A stretch of DNA of 12,830 nt from Pseudomonadota bacterium. GTDB taxonomy: Bacteria > Pseudomonadota > Gammaproteobacteria > Steroidobacterales > Steroidobacteraceae. Location: the NCBI GenBank assembly GCA_021780395.1, contig JAJXYU010000095.1, positions 1 through 12,830 of the forward strand, given 5' to 3'. The notes under the pieces are model-generated. The model worked only from the letters and a program-made list of their open reading frames with translations, was not told the DNA's origin and made no database searches. This document shows, one piece after another, positions 1 to 6,936 of the stretch (position 1 is its first letter; the number at the start of each line of letters is the position of its first letter). The position numbers and the translations under genes are program-made.

Positions 1-254
1 CAGCCGAACGCGGTCCACCAGGTCGCGGGGACCGTCGTCCCGGGCACGGTGCGCTGGCTCGGCGTGGCGATCCGGTCGCCGCGGGCGGTGAAGCTTGCGA
101 CCGCCGGCGGCGCGGGCGGCGAGAAATCCGGGCCGGCGGTGCAGGCCGCGAGCGCGGCGCCCGCGCAGAGCGCGATGACCGCGGTTCGCGCGACGACGGC
201 GGTTCGCGGGAGGCGGTTCGTACGGGAGTCGGATCGAGGAGGGCGTCGCGTCAT
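1..254 (-). CDS. Outer membrane efflux lipoprotein, NodT/OprM type (N-terminal part, runs off window)
   Basis: This is the N-terminal 84 codons of a TolC-like outer-membrane channel; the rest lies before base 1. Translation from the ATG at 254..252 gives a basic N-terminus, a hydrophobic segment and a lipobox ending LAAC at about residue 36. TAGPDF and a proline-rich stretch follow the cysteine, then a PATWWTAFG segment near the cut. The C-x-x-GPD-F/Y-x-x-P start and the WWxxF motif are typical of NodT/OprM-family lipoproteins. Such proteins are processed by signal peptidase II and form the outer-membrane exit duct of tripartite pumps. The start lies 5 bases after the stop of the emrB-like gene. 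A GGAG 8 bases upstream, inside the end of emrB, supports this start and co-translation. The family call is firm, but the beta-barrel and coiled-coil parts are not in the window. Confidence 0.85.
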   Translation of the reverse strand, partial: MTRRPPRSDSRTNRLPRTAVVARTAVIALCAGAALAACTAGPDFSPPAPPAVASFTARGDRIATPSQRTVPGTTVPATWWTAFG

Positions 255-259
255 CAGGG

Positions 260-1777
260 TCACTCCATCGCGGCGACCGTCTCGCCGGCGGCGGCGGGGC
301 CTCCGCGTCGCAGCAGCAGCAGGAACGGGATCAACGCGATCGTCATCCACATGATCAGCTTGAAATCGTCGACGTAGGCGACCATGGCCGCCTGGCGCGT
401 GACCTCCGCGTTCAGCGCCGCGAGCCCCGCTTCGCTCGCGGCCGCCGCGCCGAGCGCCGGATTCGTCGCCGCGACGAACGGCGTCAGGTGGGCGGCGAGG
501 CTCGAGTGCACGGTCTGGGTGTTGCGCGTGAGCAGGGTCTGCACCGCCGAGATCCCGATGCTGCTGCCGAGGTTGCGCAGCAGATTGAAGAACGCGGTGC
601 CCTCGGTCCGGAAGCGTTCGGCCAGGGTCGCGAACGCCGCCGTGCTGAGCGGCACATAGACGAAGCCGACGCCGAAGCCCTGCAGGATCCCGGACACGAT
701 GATCGGCCGGCTGTTCATCGTCAGCGAGAACTGCGTCATCTGCCACGCCGAGATCGTCGTCACTGCGAGGCCGGTTGCCATCAGCAGCCGCGCGTCGACG
801 CGCCCGACCAGGCGGCCGACGATGATCATCGCGAACAAGGTGCCGATCCCGCGCGGCGCGGTCACGAGTCCCGTGGTCACGACCGGATAGTTCATCAGGT
901 CCTGCAGCATCGGCGGCAGCAACGCGAGCGTCGCGAACAGCACGACGCCGACGACGAAGATGAATACGTTGCTCGCGACGAAGTTCGCGTCCTTGAACAG
1001 CGCCCGGTTGATGAACGGGTGCTCGTGGGTCAGCATGTGCACGAGGAACAGGTACAGTGCGAGCCCACAGACGATCGTTTCGGCGACGATCTCCGGCGAG
1101 GAGAACCAGTCCTTGAGCTGGCCGCGATCCATCACGATCTGCAGTGCGCCCATCGCGGCGCTCAGGGTCACGAAACCGAAGAAATCGAATGGCCGCGCGC
1201 GGTTTTCCTTGCGTGCCGGCAGGTAGATCATCAGGCCGAGGAACGCGAGGATGCCGATCGGCACGTTGATGTAGAACACCCAGCGCCACGAGTAGTTCTC
1301 GGTCAGCCACCCGCCGAGCGCGGGTCCGAGGATCGGGCCGAGCGTCACGCCGACGCCCCAGGTCGCCATCGCCCGGCCGTGCAGCTCGCGCGGGTTGATG
1401 TCGAACAGCACCGCCTGCGACAAGGGCACGAGCGCCGCGCCGCAGATCCCCTGCAGCAGGCGGCACAGCACGATCTCGGTGATGTTCTGCGCGAGTCCGC
1501 ACAGCGCCGAGGCCACGGTGAATCCGGCGACCGACACCAGGAACACGGTCTTGCGATCGATCCGGGTCGCGAGCCAGCCGGTGAACGGGATCGTGATCGC
1601 CGCGGCGACGATGTACGAGGTGAGCACCCAGGTCATCTGGTCCTGGGTCCCGGACAGCGTGCCCTGCATGTGCGGCAGCGCGACGTTCGCGATCGTCGTG
1701 TCGAGCGCCTGCATGATCGTCGCGAGCATCACCGAGACGGTGATCACGCCGCGGTTCACGGCGGGACCTGGGCTCAT
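260..1777 (-). CDS. emrB: DHA2-family (14-helix) MFS multidrug exporter, EmrB-like
   Basis: This inner-membrane, proton-driven exporter of the DHA2 (EmrB/QacA) family has 505 residues, the usual length for 14-helix members. Motif D1 is seen as LDTTIANVALP (residues 25-35), with the D26 typical of helix 1. Motif A is GWLATRIDRKTVF (67-79). The antiporter motif C is GVGVTLGPILGPALGGWL (141-158). SWRWVFYINVPIGI (163-176) is a strong EmrB signature. The ATG at 1777..1775 was chosen because it overlaps the emrA stop in an ATGA, giving translational coupling. The open frame extends far upstream without a stop, but that is antisense to other genes. Together with the membrane-fusion protein and the outer-membrane channel it should export hydrophobic drugs, uncouplers or organic acids. 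The actual substrate cannot be read from sequence. EmrB-like is secure; orthology to E. coli emrB is not proven. Confidence 0.93.
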   Translation of the reverse strand: MSPGPAVNRGVITVSVMLATIMQALDTTIANVALPHMQGTLSGTQDQMTWVLTSYIVAAAITIPFTGWLATRIDRKTVFLVSVAGFTVASALCGLAQNITEIVLCRLLQGICGAALVPLSQAVLFDINPRELHGRAMATWGVGVTLGPILGPALGGWLTENYSWRWVFYINVPIGILAFLGLMIYLPARKENRARPFDFFGFVTLSAAMGALQIVMDRGQLKDWFSSPEIVAETIVCGLALYLFLVHMLTHEHPFINRALFKDANFVASNVFIFVVGVVLFATLALLPPMLQDLMNYPVVTTGLVTAPRGIGTLFAMIIVGRLVGRVDARLLMATGLAVTTISAWQMTQFSLTMNSRPIIVSGILQGFGVGFVYVPLSTAAFATLAERFRTEGTAFFNLLRNLGSSIGISAVQTLLTRNTQTVHSSLAAHLTPFVAATNPALGAAAASEAGLAALNAEVTRQAAMVAYVDDFKLIMWMTIALIPFLLLLRRGGPAAAGETVAAME

Positions 1778-2832
1778 CGGAACTCGGCGAGCAGCGAGGG
1801 ACGGTAGCCGGTATCGACCCGCACGGTCGCGCTCAGGCCATCGTGCAGGGGCAGGCCCCGCGTGTCGTCGAGGCGGATCCGAACCGGCACGCGCTGCACG
1901 ACCTTGACCCAGTTGCCGGTCGCGTTCTCCGGCGGCAGCAGCGAGAACGCCGCACCGGTCCCCGGGCTCACGCTCGCGAGGGTGCCGCGCAGCGGCCGGT
2001 TCGGCCACGCGTCGATCTCGACGCGCACGGGCTGGCCCGCGCGCATGTGGGTCAGCGCGGTCTCCTTGAAGTTCGCGGTGATCCAGACGTCGCGGTCCGA
2101 GACCAGCGCGAACACCGGGGTCGCCGCGGTCACGTAGTCGCCGGGCTGGAGCCGGTCGACCTGGGTCACGATGCCGTCGATCGGCGCGGTCACGGTCGTG
2201 TAGGAGATCTCGAGCTCGGCCCGGTCGAGCGCCGCGCGGGCCTCGCGCACCAGCGGATGGTCGTCGGTCGCGATGTCCGGTCGGCCGCCGAGGCTCGCGA
2301 GCACCGTCGCCGCTTCCTGCTGGCGCGACTCGACCGCCTGTTCGGCCGCCTGCAGTGCCTGGGAGGCCTTGTCGAGCTGGGCGCGCGATGCGATCCCGCT
2401 CGCCGCGAGGCGCTGCTGCCGCGCGTATTCGCGCTTCTGGTACGAGAGCTCGTCGCGCGCGGCCGTGAGGTCCGCGAGGCGTTGCCGGTAGCTCGCCTTC
2501 AGCGCGCCGACCTGCAGACGGGTCGCGGCGAGCCGGGCTGCCGCGTCGCGTTCGGCGATCAGGAAGCGCTTGTCCTCGAGGCGGAACAACACCTGGCCGC
2601 GCCGCACCGGCTGGTTGTCCTTCACGTCGACGCTCGCGACGCGGGCCGACACGTTCGTGCTGATCGCCACCCTCGCGGCGCGCACGTACGCGTCGTCGGT
2701 GCTCTGGTAGCGCGCCAACGCGAGCGTGATCCACACCCCCACGATCAGCATGATCAGCGGGACGCCGATCATCAGCCAGCCGCGGTGCCGGGCGAACCAG
2801 CCCGCGCCGCGCTCCGTGTATACGTCGCTCAT
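1774..2832 (-). CDS. emrA: HlyD-family membrane-fusion protein, EmrA-like
   Basis: This periplasmic adaptor joins the EmrB-like exporter to the outer-membrane channel. It has 352 residues. One N-terminal transmembrane anchor lies at about 19-41. A barrel-sandwich/lipoyl half follows (about 45-90, with STDDAYV at 44-50). A long Ala/Gln/Arg-rich coiled-coil hairpin covers about 93-210. The second lipoyl half begins at TVTAPIDGIV (213-222), and a beta-barrel contains VWITANFKE (249-257). GTGAAFSLLPPENATGNWVK (291-310) is a hallmark of the EmrA subfamily. The start at 2832 was chosen over an in-frame ATG at 2865 and the longer frame to 2913. It has an AGGA (2847..2844) 11 bases upstream, gives a normal short cytoplasmic tail, and leaves the divergent promoter region free. 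The stop overlaps the emrB start by 4 bases. It is probably controlled by the divergent LysR regulator. Confidence 0.92.
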   Translation of the reverse strand: MSDVYTERGAGWFARHRGWLMIGVPLIMLIVGVWITLALARYQSTDDAYVRAARVAISTNVSARVASVDVKDNQPVRRGQVLFRLEDKRFLIAERDAAARLAATRLQVGALKASYRQRLADLTAARDELSYQKREYARQQRLAASGIASRAQLDKASQALQAAEQAVESRQQEAATVLASLGGRPDIATDDHPLVREARAALDRAELEISYTTVTAPIDGIVTQVDRLQPGDYVTAATPVFALVSDRDVWITANFKETALTHMRAGQPVRVEIDAWPNRPLRGTLASVSPGTGAAFSLLPPENATGNWVKVVQRVPVRIRLDDTRGLPLHDGLSATVRVDTGYRPSLLAEFR

Positions 2833-2929
2833 CGTCGATGGATTCCTGGGGAGAACGGCGCCCATGATACGGCAGCCCCATTCTTTGATAAACACCATAT
2901 AATTCGAATACATTATTTGATGGAGTCGA
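2833..2929. promoter_or_regulatory. Divergent intergenic region between emrA and the LysR gene, with lysR -10 box
   Basis: These 97 bases separate the two divergently transcribed genes. The half next to lysR (about 2881-2920) is strikingly AT-rich against its GC-rich surroundings. A perfect TATAAT on the plus strand lies at 2898-2903, 26 bases before the first lysR ATG, so it is a good -10 for lysR. No convincing -35 stands 16-18 bases upstream, which fits a regulated promoter. I could not pick a clear promoter for emrA on the minus strand. GGAG at 2922-2925 is the lysR ribosome-binding site. The layout, regulator and target reading outward from a shared control region, is the classic LysR arrangement. 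Confidence 0.6.
2899..2916. promoter_or_regulatory. Candidate LysR operator (ATAAT-N8-ATTAT inverted repeat)
   Basis: ATAAT (2899-2903) and ATTAT (2912-2916) form an inverted repeat with an 8-base centre. T2900 and A2912 are separated by 11 bases, matching the T-N11-A form of LysR-type binding boxes. A TTCGAA palindrome (2903-2908) lies partly within it. It overlaps the lysR -10 box, as expected for an autoregulatory site. AT-rich short arms can occur by chance, so this is a candidate only. Confidence 0.4.
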
Positions 2930-3862
2930 ATGATGCGAGGTACCGCCTACGCCCAGATGGAATGTTTCGTCGCCGTCGCCCGCCACGCGGGCTTCGCGAG
3001 CGCGGCGCGGTCGCTGCGCCTCGCGCCGTCGACGTTGAGCTCGGCGATCGGGGGTCTCGAGGAGCGGCTCGGGGTGCGTCTGTTCAACCGGACGACGCGC
3101 AGCGTGTCGCTGACCGAGGCCGGCGAGCGCCTGCTCGCGCGGGTGCGCCCGGCGATCGAGGAGATCGCGACCGCGATCGAGGCGGTCAACGAATTCCGCG
3201 ACACGCCCGCCGGGCGGCTGCGTCTCAGCGTGTCGACCGTGCCCGCGCAGCTGATGCTGGCGCCGCTCCTCGGGCGCTTCCTCGCGGCATACCCCGCGAT
3301 CGAGGTCGACGTCGTGGTGTCGGACGACATGCGTCAGGACATCGCGAAGGGGCGGTACGACGCCGGAATCCGCTACGGCCGGTGGATCGCGCAGGACATG
3401 ACCGTCGTGCGCCTGTTCCCGAACTCGCGGATCCTCACCGTCGCCGCGCCGAGCTACCTCGCGCAGCGCCCGCCGCCCGCGGCGCCGCAGGACCTCGTGA
3501 CCCACAATTGCGTCCGCTACCGGCGCTCTCCCGACGAGATCTCCCGGTGGCACTTCAAGAAGGGCCGCCAGGAACTCGACATCGACGTGCGCGGCAACCT
3601 GATCGTGAACACCGTGGATCTGGCGGTCCGCGCGATGCTCGACGGCGTCGGGATCGGCTACACGGTCGAGGCCTACGTGCAGCCGCATCTCGCCCGCGGC
3701 GAGCTGTTGCCGGTGCTCGAGGACTGGGCACCGCCGTGGGCTGGCTATTTCCTGGTTTTCGCGAGCCGTAACCCGGTTCCCGCGCCGCTGCGGGCGTTCG
3801 TCGACTACCTGCGGGCGCATCGATCGGACTTGACGCGCGCCGGATCCGCGGACACCGTGTAG
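2930..3862 (+). CDS. LysR-family transcriptional regulator
   Basis: This is a cytoplasmic DNA-binding regulator of 310 residues, the usual size for LysR proteins. The N-terminal winged helix-turn-helix is clear: AYAQMECFVAVARHAGFASA, then AARSLRLAPSTLSSAIGGLE (helix-turn-helix about 22-45), then RLGVRLFNRTTRSVSLTEAG (46-65). The effector-binding domain follows from about residue 90 to the end and has the usual two-lobed layout. GRLRLSVSTVP opens it, and a late DGVGIGYTVEAYV segment is typical. The ATGs at 2930 and 2933 are both possible; GGAG at 2922-2925 is 4 bases from the first and 7 from the second, so the true start may be one codon later. It faces emrA across a short AT-rich region, so the efflux operon is its most likely target. 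The yehZ-like gene lies 36 bases downstream on the same strand and may share its transcript. The inducer is unknown. Confidence 0.92.
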   Translation: MMRGTAYAQMECFVAVARHAGFASAARSLRLAPSTLSSAIGGLEERLGVRLFNRTTRSVSLTEAGERLLARVRPAIEEIATAIEAVNEFRDTPAGRLRLSVSTVPAQLMLAPLLGRFLAAYPAIEVDVVVSDDMRQDIAKGRYDAGIRYGRWIAQDMTVVRLFPNSRILTVAAPSYLAQRPPPAAPQDLVTHNCVRYRRSPDEISRWHFKKGRQELDIDVRGNLIVNTVDLAVRAMLDGVGIGYTVEAYVQPHLARGELLPVLEDWAPPWAGYFLVFASRNPVPAPLRAFVDYLRAHRSDLTRAGSADTV

Positions 3863-3898
3863 GTCGCGCGGCGGCGTGCCCGGGGGGACGCGGTGAGG

Positions 3899-4801
3899 AT
3901 GTTTCGGCAGCTGCGAACGGGGATTCTGCTGGCTCTGCTCGCGACGGCGCCCGCCCGGGGCGCGGTCGTCGTGTCCTCGAAGCTCTCGAGCGAGTCGGCG
4001 CTGATCGGGCAGATGATCCGCCTGCGGCTGAACGCGCACGGGATCCCGACCGTCGACCGGATGCGACTCGGCACGACGCCGGTCCTGCGCGAGGCGCTGC
4101 TCTCGGGCGAGATCGACCTGTACGTCGAGTACACCGGCGACGCCGCATTCTTCTTCAATCAGCCGACGAATCCGGCCTGGCAGCACCTGCGGGCGGGCTA
4201 TCGGCTCGGCGCGGCGCTCGACTACGCCGCCCATCGGATCGTCTGGCTCACGCCGGCGCCCGCGGACGACGCCTGGGCGCTCGCGGTCCGTCGTGACGTC
4301 GCGACCGCGCATCGGCTGCGCACCATGAGCGATTTCGGACGCTGGGTCCGGCACGGCGGCGACGTGGTGCTCGCGTGCTCCGCGGAATTCGCGAACGGCG
4401 GCACGCTCGCGGGGCTCGAGCGCGCGTACCGATTCCATCTGCGGTCGAACCAGATGATCGTCTTGTCCGGCGGCGAGACCGCGGCGACGATCGCCGCCGC
4501 GGCCGCGGGCACCGACCACACCAACACCGCGATGGTCTACGGCACCGACGGCGGCATCGTCGCGGCGAACCTGGTGCTGCTCGCGGACGATCGGCACGCG
4601 GAGCCGATCTACGCGCCGGTGCCGATCATCCGCGCGGCGGTGCTCGCGCGCTACCCGCAGATCCGCGCGTTGCTTCGGCCGCTGATGCGCAGTCTCGACG
4701 GCGATACGCTGCGCGCGCTGAACGCCCGCGTGCAGATCGACGGCGAATCCGCCCGATCGGTCGCGGCGGACTATCTCGCGGCGACCGGGCTCGCGCGCTG
4801 A
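3899..4801 (+). CDS. yehZ: Periplasmic glycine betaine/choline-type binding protein, YehZ (OsmF)-like
   Basis: This is the solute-binding subunit of a quaternary-amine ABC importer, close in length to E. coli YehZ (about 305 residues). From the ATG at 3899 it has 300 residues; a GTG two codons earlier (3893) is an alternative. The ATG is preferred because a GGGGGGA run (3882-3888) lies 10 bases upstream. Residues 1-22 form a signal peptide: a basic start, an ILLALLA core, and likely cleavage around 19-22 in APARGA. The mature start, VVVSSKLSSESALIGQMI, matches the family opening (x-V-x-S-K-x-x-x-E-x-x-x-L/I). LREALLSGEIDLYVEYTGDA is the conserved OpuAC-domain segment. The protein binds solute in the periplasm and delivers it to the YehY/YehW-like permeases. 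Its stop is immediately followed by the next ATG. In E. coli this system is a low-affinity betaine transporter, so high-affinity osmoprotectant uptake should not be assumed. Confidence 0.88.
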   Translation: MFRQLRTGILLALLATAPARGAVVVSSKLSSESALIGQMIRLRLNAHGIPTVDRMRLGTTPVLREALLSGEIDLYVEYTGDAAFFFNQPTNPAWQHLRAGYRLGAALDYAAHRIVWLTPAPADDAWALAVRRDVATAHRLRTMSDFGRWVRHGGDVVLACSAEFANGGTLAGLERAYRFHLRSNQMIVLSGGETAATIAAAAAGTDHTNTAMVYGTDGGIVAANLVLLADDRHAEPIYAPVPIIRAAVLARYPQIRALLRPLMRSLDGDTLRALNARVQIDGESARSVAADYLAATGLAR

Positions 4802-5959
4802 ATGCGGGCGTCCTGGCGGATCGACCGACTGGGCGCGCTGCTCGCGATCGCGGGCGGCGCGGCGCTCGCCGGCGCGCCGTTCATCGAGTTCGAGCCGAAC
4901 CGGATCGTCCCGGGCGTGCCGCTCGGGATCCTGGTCGCGCTGCACGGCGCGACCGCGGCGGCGGTCGTCGGCGCGGCCGCGGTCGCCGGACTCGTCGCGG
5001 TGTTCGTCGCGAACCCGCTGCTGCGGCTCGCCGCGAGCCTCGGCGCGTTCGCGGCGGTCGCGCTCGGGGCCGCCGCGGCCGGGAACGCGTTCACGCCGGC
5101 CGGTGACCTGATCGTGCGGATCGCGCCCGGCGCCGGCTGCTGGGTCGCGCTGGTCGCGCTCGGGCTGCTCGCGAGCGACGCGCTGACGCGGCTTCGACCC
5201 GGCCCGGGGATGCGGGTACTGTTGCTCGCCGGGTTCTTCGCGGTCGCGCTCGCGGCGCTCGCGCACGGCAGCTTCGACCATCTGTCGGTGATGCGCGAGT
5301 ACCGCAGCAATGCCGGGCGTTTCGCGTTCGAGGCGCGACGGCACGTCGAACTCGCGTTCGGCTCGCTCGCCGCGGCCCTGCTCGCCGGCTTGCCGCTCGG
5401 GGTGCTCTGCCACCGCGTGCCGCGCCTGCGCGCCGGCGTGCTCGGATCGCTGAATTTCGTGCAGACGGTCCCGTCGATCGCGCTGTTCGGGATCCTGATG
5501 GCGCCGCTCGGCGCGCTCGCTGCGGCGGTGCCGCTCGCCGCGCGGCTCGGAGTCGCAGGCATCGGCGCGGCGCCCGCGCTGGTCGCGCTGTTCGGGTACT
5601 CGCTGTTGCCGATCGTCGCGAACACGGTCGCCGGACTCGCGCGCGTGTCGCCGGCCGCGGTCGAGGCGGCCCGCGGGATGGGGTTGACGCGCGGCGAGGT
5701 GCTCGCCCGCATCGAGTGGCCACTCGCGTTGCCGGTGATCCTCACCGGGGTGCGGATCGTGCTGGTGCAGAACATCGGACTCGTGACCGTCGCCGCGCTG
5801 ATCGGCGCGGGGGGGCTCGGTACGTTCGTGTTCCAGGGGATCGGTGAGACCGCGATCGACCTCGTGCTGCTCGGCGCGCTGCCGACGGTCGCGCTCGCGA
5901 TCGCTTCCTCGGTGGTGCTCGACGCGCTGATCGAAGTCGTCGGAGGGGCGAAGCGATGA
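4802..5959 (+). CDS. yehY: ABC importer permease, YehY-like (OpuB/ProW type)
   Basis: This inner-membrane permease has 385 residues, the length I recall for E. coli YehY. The N-terminal part (about 10-155) is an extra hydrophobic region with about five membrane segments, as in YehY. The permease domain fills about 175-380. It holds FVQTVPSIALFGILM (219-233) and the cytoplasmic EAA loop EAARGMGLTRGEVLARIEWP (288-307), which docks on the ATPase. The NIGLVTVAALIGAGGLGTFV segment (324-343) is typical of osmoprotectant permeases. The ATG directly abuts the yehZ stop, and no strong ribosome-binding site precedes it, so translation is probably coupled. The stop overlaps the ATPase start by 4 bases (ATGA). 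It pairs with the second permease gene downstream to form the channel. Confidence 0.9.
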   Translation: MRASWRIDRLGALLAIAGGAALAGAPFIEFEPNRIVPGVPLGILVALHGATAAAVVGAAAVAGLVAVFVANPLLRLAASLGAFAAVALGAAAAGNAFTPAGDLIVRIAPGAGCWVALVALGLLASDALTRLRPGPGMRVLLLAGFFAVALAALAHGSFDHLSVMREYRSNAGRFAFEARRHVELAFGSLAAALLAGLPLGVLCHRVPRLRAGVLGSLNFVQTVPSIALFGILMAPLGALAAAVPLAARLGVAGIGAAPALVALFGYSLLPIVANTVAGLARVSPAAVEAARGMGLTRGEVLARIEWPLALPVILTGVRIVLVQNIGLVTVAALIGAGGLGTFVFQGIGETAIDLVLLGALPTVALAIASSVVLDALIEVVGGAKR

Positions 5960-6936
5960 TCGTGCTGGAGGGTTTGACCAAGCGCTACGGATCGACGACC
6001 GTCGTCGACGCGGTCTCGATGACCGTCGAGCGCGACTCGATCACCGCGATCGTCGGCACCTCGGGATCGGGGAAGTCGACGCTGCTGCGGATGATCAACC
6101 GGCTGGTGGAGCCGTCGGCGGGCCGGGTGCGGATCGACGGTCGGGACACCGCCGAGGAGCCGCCGCACCGCTTGCGCCGGCGGATCGGCTACGTGATCCA
6201 GGGCAACGGCCTGTTCCCGCACCGCACCGTCGCGCAGAACATCGCGACCGTGCCGCGACTCCTCGGGTGGAGCGACGCGCGCATCGCGGCGCGCACCGCC
6301 GAGCTCCTCGAGGCCTTGCAGCTCGATCCGACGCGGTATGCGAACCAGTATCCGCACGAGCTGTCCGGCGGACAGCAGCAGCGAGTCGGGGTCGCGCGCG
6401 CGCTCGCGGCGGAGCCGAACGTGCTGTTGATGGACGAGCCGTTCGGCGCGCTCGATCCGATCCTGCGTGCGAAGGCGCAGGAGGATCTGCTCGCGGTGCG
6501 CCGCCGCTTCGGCACGACGATCGTGCTGGTCACGCACGACATCGACGAGGCGTTCCGGCTCGCCGACCGGATCGCGGTGATGCGTCACGGCCGTATCCTG
6601 CAGCACGACCGTCCGGCCGCGCTGCTCACCCGGCCTGCCGATCCGTTCGTCGCCGAGCTCGCCGGTCGCGGCGACCGTGCGCTACGGCTGCTGTCCCTGA
6701 CCACCGCCGGCGATGTCGCGGTGCCCGCACCGGCCGGCGCGGGCGCCGCCGAGCGTGCCGGCGAAGGCGCCGGCGAGGGCGCTGCGGTGTGCATCCCTGC
6801 CGAGGCGTCGCTGCGCGAGGCGCTCTCCGAGCTCGTGTGGCGCGGCGCGCCGGTCGGCCGCGTCGTCGATCCCGACGGCACCGTGCGCGGGGTGCTCGGC
6901 GTCGAGGCGATCCTCGCGCACGGGCGGCCGCGCTGA
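5956..6936 (+). CDS. yehX: ABC importer ATPase with C-terminal CBS-like domain, YehX-like
   Basis: This cytoplasmic nucleotide-binding subunit (326 residues) powers the importer. Visible motifs are the A-loop Y11, Walker A GTSGSGKST (34-42), Q-loop Q82, signature LSGGQQQR (136-143), Walker B VLLMDEP (156-162), D-loop ALD (165-167) and switch H194. All catalytic residues are present. After about residue 235 comes an Ala/Gly/Glu-rich linker with an AGEGAGEG repeat. A single CBS-like half-domain follows (about 277-326: SLREALSELV, then a beta hairpin VGRVVDPDGTVRGVL). OpuA-type ATPases carry a tandem CBS pair that senses ionic strength; YehX-type proteins carry less, so sensing here is uncertain. 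GGAGG at 5942-5946 lies 9 bases before the ATG. It is slightly longer than E. coli YehX (about 308), mostly through the linker. Its stop and the next start share one base. Confidence 0.93.
   Translation: MIVLEGLTKRYGSTTVVDAVSMTVERDSITAIVGTSGSGKSTLLRMINRLVEPSAGRVRIDGRDTAEEPPHRLRRRIGYVIQGNGLFPHRTVAQNIATVPRLLGWSDARIAARTAELLEALQLDPTRYANQYPHELSGGQQQRVGVARALAAEPNVLLMDEPFGALDPILRAKAQEDLLAVRRRFGTTIVLVTHDIDEAFRLADRIAVMRHGRILQHDRPAALLTRPADPFVAELAGRGDRALRLLSLTTAGDVAVPAPAGAGAAERAGEGAGEGAAVCIPAEASLREALSELVWRGAPVGRVVDPDGTVRGVLGVEAILAHGRPR
6757..6780 (+). repeat. 12-base tandem repeat in the yehX-like linker
   Basis: Two 12-base copies (GCCGGCGAAGGC at 6757-6768 and GCCGGCGAGGGC at 6769-6780) differ at one base. 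They encode AGEG-AGEG from residue 268, in the flexible linker between the ATPase and the CBS-like domain. In-frame length change here would only alter linker length. Confidence 0.7.

Noticed and set aside
2833..2913. Longer N-terminus for the EmrA-like protein (starts at 2913 or 2865)
   Set aside because: It would place coding sequence over the AT-rich control region and the lysR -10 box. Neither upstream ATG has a good ribosome-binding site, while the one at 2832 has AGGA upstream.
3830..3863. TTGACG at 3830-3835 as a -35 for the yehZ-like gene
   Set aside because: No acceptable -10 follows at 16-18 bases, and the hexamer is part of the lysR coding sequence.
260..5413. A 1717-codon open frame on the minus strand, apparently a giant protein
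   Set aside because: Only its last 505 codons are a real gene (the EmrB-like exporter). The rest runs antisense through emrA's other frames, lysR, yehZ and yehY, is very rich in Arg, Asp, Glu and Pro, and matches no domain. High-GC codon bias removes stops from such frames.
4836..5905. Recurrent GCGATCGC-type octamers as a possible repeat family
   Set aside because: They fall inside codons such as GCG-ATC-G and are explained by Ile ATC next to Ala/Val GCG/GTC codons in GC-rich genes. Only a few perfect copies were noticed, with no regular spacing.
4771..6606. A 611-codon minus-strand open frame opposite yehY and yehX
   Set aside because: The sense strand encodes clear ABC transporter genes with all motifs. 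The antisense product is low-complexity and has no recognisable domain.
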